DNA of 53,045 nucleotides from positions 1 to 53,045 of the forward strand of contig JBBQNJ010000027.1 in assembly GCA_038329845.1 (NCBI GenBank), in the 5' to 3' direction. The position numbers were made by a program, and so were the translations under genes. Positions 16,996 through 25,611 of this stretch are shown piece by piece. Every line of letters starts with the position of its first letter. Positions within the stretch are counted from its first letter, which is position 1. Source of the DNA: JBBQNJ01 sp038329845 (GTDB lineage Bacteria; Planctomycetota; Phycisphaerae; Tepidisphaerales; Tepidisphaeraceae). The notes below the pieces were generated by a model. The model was not told the origin of the DNA, made no database searches, and saw only the letters and a list, made by a program, of their open reading frames with translations.

Positions 16996-18120
16996 ATGTC
17001 GTCGCCGCAAGTGAGTTCAGATCCGCCGGGGTTGGCACCCTTGATGCGCAAGCTGGGGGAGATGCGCCAGCGATATGAGCAGTTGCAGCAGTCGCTGAAC
17101 GACCCGGCGATGCTGGCCGATTCGATGGCGCTGGTGCGGGCGTCGAAGGAGGCCGGGCAGCTCGAGCCGGTGCTCCGGCGATTTGACGACTATCTCAAGG
17201 CGCGCCAGAACGCTGATTCGCTGGCGGAGCTGGCCGCGGGCGATTCGGACGCGGAGATGAGCGAGCTGGCCGCGGCCGAGCTTCCCGAGGCGCAGGCGCA
17301 GGCCGATCGGCTGATCGAGGCGATTAAGGACGAGTTCATCGCCGCCGAGGACAACGCGGTTGATTCGTTTTTCGTCGAGATTCGCGCCGGCGTGGGGGGA
17401 GACGAATCCGCGCTGTTCGCCCGCGATCTGTTTGAGATGTATCGCCGTCATTGCGAGCGTTACGGCTGGCGGAATGAAGTGAGCGACTTTTCCCCCAGCG
17501 AGCGCGGCGGATTCAAGGAGGTCATCGCCAACGTCAAGGGTCGCGGCGCCTTTCGCCATCTGCGGTTCGAGGCCGGCAGCCATCGCGTGCAGCGGGTGCC
17601 CCAGACCGAAGCGCAGGGGAGGATTCACACCTCGATCGCGACGGTGGCGATCATCCCCGAAATGCCCGATGTGCAGATCCAGATCGACCCGAAGGATATC
17701 GAGGAATCGGGCTGTCGCGGCGGCGGACCGGGCGGTCAGAACGTCAACAAAGTCGAGACCGGCTGGCAGCTTTTCCACAAGCCCACGGGCCTGCGGTTCA
17801 AGATGACCGAGCACAAGAGCCAGTCGCAAAACAAGGAGCGGGCCTGGGCCTTGCTGCGGGCAACGCTGCACGAAACCGAACGCGCCAAGCAGCACGCCGC
17901 GGTCACCTCGCAGCGCCGTTCCATGATGGGTTCGGGAAACCGCAACGAACGGATTCGTACCTATAACTTCCCTCAGAACCGATGCACCGATCACCGCCTC
18001 GGCGGCGAGGGCGGCGGGGAGAAAAACTTCAATCTCGACGCCGTCATGGCCGGGAATCTCGACCCCGTAATCGAAGCGCTTCTTGAACTGGACAAGCAGC
18101 AGCGGCTGGCGAGTCTATGA
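16996..18120 (+). CDS. prfA: Peptide chain release factor 1
   Basis: Recognises UAA and UAG in the ribosomal A site and triggers peptide release. The 374 residues contain the catalytic GGQ (246-248, in GGGPGGQNVNK) and the stop-codon-reading PxT tripeptide as PQT (202-204, in RVPQTEAQGRIHTS), which marks RF1 rather than RF2 (SPF). The C-terminal block RIRTYNFPQNRCTDHR is intact. The ATG start lies after a GC-rich stretch with a weak ribosome site (GGCGCGGGTAAG). No prmC methyltransferase gene follows; the next gene is convergent. The nearby TAG in the PEP-CTERM gene would be a substrate for this factor. Confidence 0.97.
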   Translation: MSSPQVSSDPPGLAPLMRKLGEMRQRYEQLQQSLNDPAMLADSMALVRASKEAGQLEPVLRRFDDYLKARQNADSLAELAAGDSDAEMSELAAAELPEAQAQADRLIEAIKDEFIAAEDNAVDSFFVEIRAGVGGDESALFARDLFEMYRRHCERYGWRNEVSDFSPSERGGFKEVIANVKGRGAFRHLRFEAGSHRVQRVPQTEAQGRIHTSIATVAIIPEMPDVQIQIDPKDIEESGCRGGGPGGQNVNKVETGWQLFHKPTGLRFKMTEHKSQSQNKERAWALLRATLHETERAKQHAAVTSQRRSMMGSGNRNERIRTYNFPQNRCTDHRLGGEGGGEKNFNLDAVMAGNLDPVIEALLELDKQQRLASL

Positions 18121-18167
18121 CCGAGCCGGGGCGCTGAGGCTGGCGTGGGCCGAACCTCGCGACCAAT

Positions 18168-18758
18168 CTAGAACCGTCCCTCGCGGGTGATCTCTCGGAT
18201 GGGCTTTCGCCCGCTGGGCACTTCGCGCTGGCGCAGCTCTGGCGGGAGAAGATCCGGATCGCCGGGATGGCCCAGCGCGATCATCGCCTCGACGGCGTAG
18301 TCGTCCGGCACGCCCAGCGCTTCCCGCGCCCGCTCGCGGTCGAACCCCATCATCCCATGGGCCAGCAGTCCCATGTGGCTTGCCTGCAAGGCCAGATTCT
18401 CGAACGCCGCTCCGGCATCGAACGTATGCACCGGGTTGGGCTTGCCGGTTTTGCTGAACACCATGTGCGACAGCACCACGACCAACACTCCGGCATTGCC
18501 GCACCACGCCTGGTTGCCGGGCATCAGCAGATCAAAGAATCGCGACCAATGCTCGGTGTCTCGGCGGGCATAGATGAATCGCCATTCCTGCTCGTTGTAC
18601 GTGGACGGTGCCCAGCGTGCGGCCTCGAACAGCGTGTTCAACTCCGCGTCGCTCAAGGGCGCTCCGCTCATCGCCCGCGGCGACCAGCGTCGATAGAAGA
18701 TCGGCGCGATCGGATGATCGGGGGTGCGGTGATCCTCAGCGCGCGGAAGCTGTCCCAT
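18168..18758 (-). CDS. Nitroreductase family protein
   Basis: A 196-residue FMN-dependent oxidoreductase of the nitroreductase superfamily. The N-terminal flavin-phosphate site is FYRRWSPRAMSGAPLS followed by FEAARWAPSTYNEQEWRF, and GAAFENLALQASHMGLLAHGM forms the central helix typical of the family. VEAMIALGHPGD near the C-terminus matches the usual AMIxxGYP position. The start at 18758 was chosen for its GAGG ribosome site and because the open frame further upstream runs through repeats. Natural substrate is unknown; relatives reduce nitroaromatics, quinones or flavins. It is convergent with prfA. Confidence 0.88.
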   Translation of the reverse strand: MGQLPRAEDHRTPDHPIAPIFYRRWSPRAMSGAPLSDAELNTLFEAARWAPSTYNEQEWRFIYARRDTEHWSRFFDLLMPGNQAWCGNAGVLVVVLSHMVFSKTGKPNPVHTFDAGAAFENLALQASHMGLLAHGMMGFDRERAREALGVPDDYAVEAMIALGHPGDPDLLPPELRQREVPSGRKPIREITREGRF

Positions 18759-18858
18759 GGTTGATCCTCGTCGATAGTTCCCCATCCGTCTCGCCGCCCG
18801 ATGGACCGTAGGCCGATCAACCGCGTCGATCAACCGACTCAGAAACGGGGCATTCAGG

Positions 18859-19090
18859 ACTCGGAAACGGTGACATCCAGAATACGCCCGTGCCGTCGGC
18901 GCGGAATCGGAAACGGTGACATCCAGATTATCTTCATGTCGTCGCCGCCACTCGGAAGCGATGACATCCAACTCGGAAACGGTGACCTCCAGAATATCTC
19001 GGTGTCGTCGCCGCATCCGTTGAGTTGCTCGGCCGGTGGAGCACCTGCGCCCTGACGACGTCGCCGCGGGAATATCCTGGAGTTTCCCCC
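18859..19090. repeat. Array of CGGAAACGGTGACATCCAG repeats with inverted terminal arm
   Basis: Units beginning TCGGAAACGGTGACATCCAGA recur at about 18859, 18905 and 18971, with a shortened copy at 18950, giving a period of about 45 bases. The array ends in an inverted relative, CGCGGGAATATCCTGGAGT (from 19065). Both arm types also occur at 49447-49553. The array fills the divergent gap between the nitroreductase and CAAX-protease genes, so any promoters there overlap it. Confidence 0.75.
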
Positions 19091-19137
19091 CGCGCGCTGT
19101 TTGGATTGCCCGCCGGTCCCGGTACATTCCACCTGCG

Positions 19138-19839
19138 ATGAGCAAGCACGCGACAACCCCGCGGGCGTGGTTCGGCGGGATCAGCGATGAGATGGCCTAC
19201 ATCCTGCCGATGGGGCTGTTCCTGGCGCTGATCGGCATCGGTGGGTTCTTCCCGGCGTTCTATCCGCATGCCTATACGGCCCGCGCTATCGCGGTGGCGG
19301 CGCTGCTGATCCTTTTTTGGAAGCATTACACGCCGATTCGGTGGGATTACTGGTGGCTGGGGCTGATCGTGGGGGTCATCGGGATCGCGCAGTGGATCGG
19401 GATGGAGAAGTTGCTGTTGATGTATTGGCCGGATTATCCGATGGCACCGGACCCGGCCGATGCGTTCAACCCGATGACGTATTTCGCTTCCGATGCGACT
19501 CGCTACGGCTTCTATGCCGTGCGGCTGATCGGCGCCGTGCTGGTGGTCCCGGTGATGGAGGAGTTGTTCTGGCGCGACTATCTCTGGAGGCAGCTTGCCT
19601 CGCCCAATCACTTCAAAATCGCAGCAATCGGGGAGTGGGATCCCGTCGCGTTCTGGGTCATTCCCGTGATTTTCGCCGCCGTCCACGCCCAGCCGTTCAC
19701 CGCCGTCGTCTGGGCGGTGATGATCGCTGGCCTGCTGCTGTACACCCGAAGCCTCGGTGCCTGCATCATCGCCCATGCCGTGACCAACCTGCTGCTGGGC
19801 CTGTACGTGATCAACACCGGGGAATGGGTTCTCTGGTAG
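19138..19839 (+). CDS. CAAX prenyl protease-related membrane protease (CPBP family)
   Basis: A 233-residue integral membrane protein of the CPBP/Abi family (glutamate intramembrane proteases). Hydrophobic helices include MAYILPMGLFLALIGIGGFF, IAVAALLILFW, WWLGLIVGVIGIAQWI, FWVIPVIFAAVHAQPF and AVVWAVMIAGLLLY. The catalytic EExxxR motif is EELFWRDY, and conserved histidines occur in AAVHAQ and IIAHAVTNLLLG. The version resembles the CAAX protease-related proteins found near exosortase systems, and a PEP-CTERM protein lies elsewhere in the window; a link is only inference. ATG 19138 was preferred because the open frame upstream consists of repeat sequence. Confidence 0.85.
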   Translation: MSKHATTPRAWFGGISDEMAYILPMGLFLALIGIGGFFPAFYPHAYTARAIAVAALLILFWKHYTPIRWDYWWLGLIVGVIGIAQWIGMEKLLLMYWPDYPMAPDPADAFNPMTYFASDATRYGFYAVRLIGAVLVVPVMEELFWRDYLWRQLASPNHFKIAAIGEWDPVAFWVIPVIFAAVHAQPFTAVVWAVMIAGLLLYTRSLGACIIAHAVTNLLLGLYVINTGEWVLW

Positions 19840-19967
19840 ATGTCATCCTGCCTCGACTTGGCGGCGGCCTGTTTTTTTCAATTGACCCCCTGTCGGGTGT
19901 GATTTAAGCTAGGTCGTCGGGCGCGACGGCATTTCACCGCGCCGCGGCACAAACGATCGGAGCGAAT

Positions 19968-22900
19968 TTGGCGGTCCAATGTCCCTACTGTCGGCACACG
20001 CTCGAACTGAAGGGCGCTCATCCCGGACGCTACAAGCCGGCCTGCCCGCAATGTCATCGGCGTTTCGGGCTGTCGATCGGGGACGACGCGGCAGGGACTG
20101 CGATCGTCACGGCGATGGCGGCGGCGCCCCACGATGATTTGAGCGCCGACATCGCCACGGCGTTGGGGCTGGAGCCCTCGGTGCCGTCGGCGCGGCCGGC
20201 CGTGCGGCCTGTCGCTGCGAGCGCGACTTTGGCTCCGCCGTCGCCGCCGAATCCGCCGACGACCGTTCGCGCTAAATCCAGCGGGCATCCGGCCCCGGCG
20301 TCATCGGCCGACACGCTGGTGCCGCCGACGGCGGATCAGCCATCGGCCGGGCCGCCCGCCGCGCCGGCACCGGACGGCGACGAGACGATGCCCCCGGCAT
20401 CGGCGGCGGGTCTGCCCCCGATCGCGCCAGCGTCTGACCCGAACGACATCGCCGACAATGTTCCAGCACCCGGTGCTGATGCCGATGAACCGCAAGTCAC
20501 GGGGCGATTGGGCGGCTATCAGATCGTTCGCAGGCTCGGTCGAGGCGGCATGGGCGCCGTCTATCTCGCCCGCCAGCTTTCGCTGGATCGCAACGTCGCG
20601 GTCAAGGTGCTGCTGCAAAAATGGTCTGAGGATCCCCAATTCATCGCCCGTTTCATCCGCGAGGCCTATGCCGCCGCCCAGCTCAATCATCACAACGTCG
20701 TGCAGATCCACGACATCGGTGAACAACGGGGAACGCGGTTTTTCTCGATGGAGTTCGTCGAAGGCCACACGCTTTCTGAGTTGATCCGCCAGCGCGGCCG
20801 ACTCGACCCGGAGGAGGCCGTCGGCTACGCCCTGCAAGCCGCCCGCGGATTGAAGTTCGCGCATGACAGCGGAATGGTTCATCGAGACATCAAGCCCGAG
20901 AACCTTCTGCTGAATCTGCACGGGATCCTCAAAGTCGCCGACCTCGGGCTGGTCAAGACGCCGGATACGAACGAGCCTAAGCCGGCCGGCGGCGAGGTGC
21001 CGGCACCCACGCCCGATGGTGGGTGGTACGACGATCAGAAGACCCGCATCAACATCTCGATGGGCACGCCGGCCTACATGGCCCCCGAGCAGGCGCAAAA
21101 CGCCGCCGACGTGGATCATCGCGCCGACATCTACGCGCTGGGTGGGACGCTTTACACCATGCTGGTCGGACGTCCGCCGTTCAGCGGCGCATCGGCGATG
21201 GACGTGATCACCAAGCACCTGACCGAGCCGCTGACTCCGCCGGACCGCGTGGTTCGCGGCGTGCCGGAGTACCTGTCGCAGGTCCTGGTGCAGATGATGG
21301 CCAAGCGCCCCGAGGATCGACCGGCGACGATGGACGCCGTGATCGCCTCGATGGAAGACTTTCTCGGGGTCGAGCCGCGACAGGCGTTCAAGCCGAACGA
21401 GCATCAGATCAAGACGATCGAGAACTGCGCCGCCTGGCACCGGAACGCTTCGCTCGCTCGGGTTCGATCGCGGCTGAGGCTTGGATTCATTCCGCTGGTG
21501 GCAATCTTGCTGGGTGTGGCGATTTTTGTTCCCGCCGCGCCGTTTGGCTGGGTCGGTGCCGTGGGGATTTTCGCGGTGCTGACGCCGGCGCTCTATGTGC
21601 TGGTGCAAGGCATGTCGCAGCGGAGCTATCTATGGCTGCGCATCCGGGAATATTTGCTTGGCGGACGCGTGGCCGACTGGCTGACCTGGACTGTGGGAAT
21701 CGTGCTGATCGCTTCGGTACCGGCGTTTTTGGGCCTGCAATGGCAGGCATTGGCGGCGTTGATCGCGGCGCTGGCGGTGGCGTCGGGGTTTCACTTCGCC
21801 ATCGATCTTCCGCTGGCCGAGCAGCGTCGGCCCCCGCTGGACAAGGCCGACATCCTGCTGAAGGAGCTGCGCCGTTCGGGGACCGCCGAGGGGACGATCC
21901 AGGAGTTCGTTTGCCGCCACAGCGGCGAGAACTGGGAGCCATTTTTTGAGGATTTGTTCGGATACGAAGACAAAATGCGAGCTCGCGCGGCGTGGGGGAC
22001 CGCCGCGGCGGGCAAGGCTCGCGGTGCCGCCGCGGCCGCTGTCCGGCCCCGCTATGACGCCTGGCGCGATCCGATCTTCGCGTGGCTGGATGAGCGGCGG
22101 CTGTTGCGCCAGCGGACCCGCGAGCGCCGGATGCTGCGGAAAATCGAGCTGGCGAATCTGAGGGCCAGGGGATGGGCCGACGCCGCCGCCCGCAAGGGTG
22201 CCCAGCGCGCTGCTGAAGCCATGGTGGGCAAGGCCGAGGCGATCCGTCGGGCCGCCGAGCAGCGGCTCGGCGAAGAACTGTCCCCGCCGAAGAAAAAGTC
22301 CTCAAGCCCACGGGGGGACTGGACCCGCGAGCAAAAGCCCGAGACTGGAAAATTGGCCGATGCGGCGGAAATCGGCGCGGGCAAGGGCGCGGCGACGACG
22401 AAAAGGAAGCACGCGCTTTCTGACGAAGGTCTCGAGGGATACGAGCGTCGAAGCTGGTTGCAACGTCGCTACGGCGGGATGTCCGGATACTTTCTCGGTC
22501 CGGCGGTGCGATTTCTCATCGGTGCCTTGTTCATGGCTGGGTTTCTGACCTGGCTGAATCAGAACCAGGTGGTGGGCTCGACTCACGCATTTCTACTGGG
22601 GGATGCCCCGGTCATCGAAGGGGACGTGCGGACGGATCTGACCGCCGCCGGTGGCTCCGGCGCCGCGGCCGCTGCCGCCGATGCTCGGCAACGCCAGGCG
22701 GCCCGCGCCCAAGAACAAGCCGATGGACCGAAGCTGCGCAAGCTCACGATTCGCGGCGCCCCGGCGATCATCACCGACGAGTTCGCCACCAACTGGTTGA
22801 CCGGCGCCGACAACGCCTGGAACTTCGCCATCGCCGGTGGGATTCTCATGCTCTCGGCGTTTCGACAGGGGCGGCTGCTGGGAGTGTTTCTCATCCCCAC

Positions 22901-23027
22901 CGCGCTGCTGATCGTTCTGGGGCACAATTCCTTGCCGGGCATCGCCGGCGTGGTCCAATCGACCCACCTCGCCGCCGCCGTCGGCATTCTCCTGAGCCTG
23001 GTCATTTTCGCGTTCTGCCGCGATTGA
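19968..23027 (+). CDS. Membrane Ser/Thr protein kinase with N-terminal zinc ribbon
   Basis: A 1019-residue Hanks-type kinase. Residues 4-33 hold a four-cysteine zinc-ribbon (CPYC...CPQC). A Pro/Ala-rich linker follows to about residue 175. The kinase domain then shows the glycine loop GRGGMGAVY (about 190), VAVKV with K213, HRDIKPEN (H305-D307), a DLG instead of DFG (D325) and GTPAYMAPEQAQ. The kinase looks active. After it come paired hydrophobic helices (about 505-550 and 570-615), a long Arg/Ala/Glu-rich coiled region (about 630-820) and three or four C-terminal membrane helices. The start is TTG preceded by GGAG; it keeps the zinc-ribbon whole. Such large kinases are abundant in planctomycetes. 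The signal sensed and targets are unknown. Confidence 0.92.
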   Translation: MAVQCPYCRHTLELKGAHPGRYKPACPQCHRRFGLSIGDDAAGTAIVTAMAAAPHDDLSADIATALGLEPSVPSARPAVRPVAASATLAPPSPPNPPTTVRAKSSGHPAPASSADTLVPPTADQPSAGPPAAPAPDGDETMPPASAAGLPPIAPASDPNDIADNVPAPGADADEPQVTGRLGGYQIVRRLGRGGMGAVYLARQLSLDRNVAVKVLLQKWSEDPQFIARFIREAYAAAQLNHHNVVQIHDIGEQRGTRFFSMEFVEGHTLSELIRQRGRLDPEEAVGYALQAARGLKFAHDSGMVHRDIKPENLLLNLHGILKVADLGLVKTPDTNEPKPAGGEVPAPTPDGGWYDDQKTRINISMGTPAYMAPEQAQNAADVDHRADIYALGGTLYTMLVGRPPFSGASAMDVITKHLTEPLTPPDRVVRGVPEYLSQVLVQMMAKRPEDRPATMDAVIASMEDFLGVEPRQAFKPNEHQIKTIENCAAWHRNASLARVRSRLRLGFIPLVAILLGVAIFVPAAPFGWVGAVGIFAVLTPALYVLVQGMSQRSYLWLRIREYLLGGRVADWLTWTVGIVLIASVPAFLGLQWQALAALIAALAVASGFHFAIDLPLAEQRRPPLDKADILLKELRRSGTAEGTIQEFVCRHSGENWEPFFEDLFGYEDKMRARAAWGTAAAGKARGAAAAAVRPRYDAWRDPIFAWLDERRLLRQRTRERRMLRKIELANLRARGWADAAARKGAQRAAEAMVGKAEAIRRAAEQRLGEELSPPKKKSSSPRGDWTREQKPETGKLADAAEIGAGKGAATTKRKHALSDEGLEGYERRSWLQRRYGGMSGYFLGPAVRFLIGALFMAGFLTWLNQNQVVGSTHAFLLGDAPVIEGDVRTDLTAAGGSGAAAAAADARQRQAARAQEQADGPKLRKLTIRGAPAIITDEFATNWLTGADNAWNFAIAGGILMLSAFRQGRLLGVFLIPTALLIVLGHNSLPGIAGVVQSTHLAAAVGILLSLVIFAFCRD

Positions 23028-23040
23028 AGTGCAGGGGGGT

Positions 23041-23102
23041 AAACGCGAAGCGGCGAAGAAGGGATTTCACCACGAAGGCGCGAAAGACACGAAGGAAGGA
23101 AA
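23041..23102. repeat. Dispersed TTTCACCACGAAGGCGCG repeat
   Basis: AAACGCGAAGCGGCGAAG (23041-23058) is followed by TTTCACCACGAAGGCGCGAA (from 23065). Both parts recur after gspD: the first at 52621 in the same sense, the second inverted at 52778-52810. It lies between the convergent kinase and trkH genes. Confidence 0.7.
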
Positions 23103-23217
23103 GGGAAACGTTTTTTTCCTTGTTGCCGCTCGCGGCTTCACACATCAGTCTGGCGTTATCAGGACATGCGTTGCGGTATGGCGGATGGCAGGCGTCGCGT
23201 GGGACCCGCGACTTGGC

Positions 23218-24453
23218 CTATCCCACCGCCGCCGTTGCACCGCGGGTGGTGCCTGCCATCCACCAGATGATGCACAGCGGCACCAATCGGCCGGCGAGGC
23301 TGATGGCGGTGAGAATCAGCAATCCCGTGCCGTCCATTGCAACCGGATCGAAAGACAGACCGGTGTTGCTGGCGGCGCTGATCGACAGAAACAACAGGCG
23401 GTCGCCAGGCCATTGCGGGACCGCCGCCAGCATCGAGAGCAGTCCTGCCATGACGATTGCGGCGAACAACCCGGTCCATGCCATGGCGATGCCGAAGACG
23501 CGGCCGGGCGCATTGCCGGTAAGCGCCATGCGGGTTCCGCGCCACAGCAGCCAAAGCGTCGTCAGCTTGACTCCCCCGGCGCAGCCGCCGACGCCGCCGC
23601 CGATCGCCATTAGTGCCATGACGGTCCACTGCCCCGGGCGAGCCATTGGGCCGATCCACTCGATCGCCAGCCCCGCCGAACGGGCGTTGATCGACTGGGC
23701 GCTGGCGGTGGCCAAGGCCCAGCGCGGTGAGTCGGCGTTGAGAAGTCCGATGGACGACAGAAGGATCGTTCCGCCAAGATAGACTCCCGCGCTCATCAAC
23801 AGCGTTACCCGGGCATGCACCGAAAGGCTTGATCCGCGACCGAGCAGCACGCCAACCAACTCCATCAGCACCGGCAGCCCGAGTCCTCCGGCCAATGCCA
23901 GGGGCATCAACACCCCATGGACGCGCCAGTCGGGCGGCCCGCCGAGCCGGCCCTGCGTCAGCCCGCTGTTGCTGAACGCGCTTAGCGCCTGGCTGGCCGA
24001 ATCGCTGAGCGATTGGCCCGGTTCGAGCAGTAGCGCCATCCCCACGCCCGTCGCCACGATCAGCGCCGCAGCGGCGGCGCGAACGATCTGGCCGTCGCTG
24101 TAGGGCAGTCGCAGGATGCGTACCATCGCCCACGATGAGCCGACCATGCTCAGCATCGCCCCGGCGACCGTGAGCAGCACCGCCGTCGCCTGTCCGAAAG
24201 CGCGGTATTGCGTTTGTCCGATGTTCTGTTGAAACCCGGTGAGCGTGACGGCGTTGATCGAGGTAAACAGCGCCCGCTCGATCGACAGTTCGCTGCCCCC
24301 CACGGTCGCAAACGGCGCCCGAAACGCGATAAATCCCAACAGCACCGCAGCGAGCCACGCCCCCAGCAGCCACATCAAGATCGGGCGGCACGCCTGCCCG
24401 GTGTCGGGTTCCGGCGACTCATCCAGTGGAATCAGGCGGTCGGAGAGGGCCAC
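23218..24453 (-). CDS. TrkH/KtrB-family potassium transporter membrane subunit
   Basis: A 411-residue polytopic membrane protein that forms the ion-conducting subunit of a Trk/Ktr-type K+ uptake system. Four pore-loop signatures of the family are visible in order: NAVTLTGFQ, FSNSGLTQG, SINARSAGL and ASNTGLSFDP. The filter glycine is present in each. About eight to ten hydrophobic segments flank them. The length is closer to KtrB (about 450) than to TrkH (about 480). The cytoplasmic regulatory subunit (TrkA/KtrA) is not next to it. It lies 28 bases after hisI on the same strand, so the two are probably co-transcribed, without a functional link that can be seen. Confidence 0.88.
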   Translation of the reverse strand: MALSDRLIPLDESPEPDTGQACRPILMWLLGAWLAAVLLGFIAFRAPFATVGGSELSIERALFTSINAVTLTGFQQNIGQTQYRAFGQATAVLLTVAGAMLSMVGSSWAMVRILRLPYSDGQIVRAAAAALIVATGVGMALLLEPGQSLSDSASQALSAFSNSGLTQGRLGGPPDWRVHGVLMPLALAGGLGLPVLMELVGVLLGRGSSLSVHARVTLLMSAGVYLGGTILLSSIGLLNADSPRWALATASAQSINARSAGLAIEWIGPMARPGQWTVMALMAIGGGVGGCAGGVKLTTLWLLWRGTRMALTGNAPGRVFGIAMAWTGLFAAIVMAGLLSMLAAVPQWPGDRLLFLSISAASNTGLSFDPVAMDGTGLLILTAISLAGRLVPLCIIWWMAGTTRGATAAVG

Positions 24454-24481
24454 GTTCGATCCACCTGGGGAAGAAAGGACA

Positions 24482-24892
24482 TTACTTCTTCACGTCCCGA
24501 TAGACCGCCTCGGGGTCGAACGCCTTTTCGGCGATAATCGACCAATCCGACGCCCCCGGGGTAAACTGGCGGTAGAAACAACTGCGATACCCCTCGTGGC
24601 AGGCGGCGACGATCTGCTCGACTTCGATGAGTACCACGTCGCGGTCGCAGTCGGTGAGAATCCGCTTGACAAGCTGAAAATGCCCGCTGCTTTCCCCCTT
24701 GAGCGCCAGCCTGCCGCGGCTTCGGCTATAGGTATGCACCTTGCCCGTCTCGATCGTCCTGGCCAGCGCCGCCGGGTTCGTCCACGCCACCATCAGCACC
24801 TGACCGTTGGCGTGGTCCTGCACCACCACGGGCAAAAGCCCCTTCTCGTCCCACTTCAATTTCGCAAGCTGCGGGTCGCTGTGACTGTCCAT
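24482..24892 (-). CDS. hisI: Phosphoribosyl-AMP cyclohydrolase
   Basis: Third step of histidine synthesis: opens the purine ring of phosphoribosyl-AMP. About 136 residues, the size of the single-domain enzyme without the HisE pyrophosphatase. Signature residues are all present: LMVAWTN, YSRSRGRLALKGESSGH, the DCDRD metal and substrate loop, and the zinc-ligand block ACHEGYRSCFYRQF. The start is ambiguous because two in-frame ATG codons (24892 and 24910) both sit next to G-runs; the later one was taken because the conserved region begins at DPQLAKLKWDEKG. Other his genes are not in the window. It heads a pair with the potassium transporter. Confidence 0.93.
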   Translation of the reverse strand: MDSHSDPQLAKLKWDEKGLLPVVVQDHANGQVLMVAWTNPAALARTIETGKVHTYSRSRGRLALKGESSGHFQLVKRILTDCDRDVVLIEVEQIVAACHEGYRSCFYRQFTPGASDWSIIAEKAFDPEAVYRDVKK

Positions 24893-25611
24893 CCCCCCAT
24901 TTCGGCCCATCCCCCGGCGGAAGTCAACCCCAGACCTCGCCGAGAACTTCACCCGCGTTCCCGGGATGATCAGGGGGTTCTTTCATGCCGTTACTCGCCA
25001 AGCGAGTGGCGTGCGGGTCAGAAGTGGTGGGTCAGAAGCGGCAATGTGCGCCGCGCAGATCCTCGTCGTCGCGCGCGACCCGATCAGGCGAACAGCGTCA
25101 ACTGCGTCGGCGCGGCCCGCAACTCATCGGCCAGGACCGCGCGGGAAGCTCTTACGCCAACAGTGAAATCATCTGGATGGTGTACCCTTTCGCTCGGGTC
25201 GATGCGCGGTACGTGATCGGCGAACCTTCGCACCACTTCACCAAGTGGGCCGACGTGGAAGTGGCGCTGCGGGAGGGGACCAGCACTCCGGATATGGTCC
25301 TGGAGGAAGTGAAGTCAAAAATTCGACGAAACCTGGTGCGGGTGATCCGCACTTGACTTGGACTCAAGGAAGGCCCGGGTCTTCAATTCAGTTCCGTTCG
25401 CGCTTCGGTCCGATAAGAACTTTGGGCAGTCGGCTGGCGTAGCATCGACAGGGCGAGGGATTTTGACCTTGGGCGGCGAATCCTTAGACTCTTGCGGGGT
25501 TGGAGCTGAAACGTCGGCAAGGAGGCCCCGGGGTGGTGAGCGATGCACGGGCGGCCGACGTGGCGAGCCGGGCAGCGCCCCCCCCATCGCGAGAATGGCC
25601 AAGGTCGTTTT
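24893..25611. other. Gene-poor stretch with one small ORF
   Basis: About 720 bases between hisI and the amidohydrolase gene. Apart from the short ORF at 25177-25356 no recognisable gene, RNA or clear hairpin was found. Divergent promoters for the two flanking genes are expected here but no convincing -35/-10 pair was seen. Confidence 0.5.
25177..25356 (+). CDS. Small hypothetical protein or gene fragment
   Basis: A 59-residue ORF (MVYPFARVDARYVIG...RNLVRVIRT) with GC-rich third positions like neighbouring genes, which suggests it is or was coding. It contains an amphipathic helix, ADVEVALREG, and a basic C-terminus, EVKSKIRRNLVRVIRT. No family was recognised. The frame is open for another 64 codons upstream but that part is Arg/Ser-rich and does not look like protein. 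It could be the surviving C-terminus of a longer lost gene. Confidence 0.35.
   Translation: MVYPFARVDARYVIGEPSHHFTKWADVEVALREGTSTPDMVLEEVKSKIRRNLVRVIRT

Noticed and set aside
18759..19145. N-terminal extension of the nitroreductase (about 130 residues)
   Set aside because: It is translated from the TGACATCC repeat array. The family begins near FYRRWSPRAMS and the ATG at 18758 has a good ribosome site.
20940..20948. DLG in place of DFG as a sign of a dead kinase
   Set aside because: The metal-binding aspartate is present, the catalytic lysine and HRD are intact, and DLG is common in bacterial kinases of this kind.
23159..24391. A 410-residue minus-strand ORF overlapping the potassium transporter
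   Set aside because: It is Arg/Gly/Asp-rich with no family features, whereas the other frame shows all four pore signatures of TrkH/KtrB.
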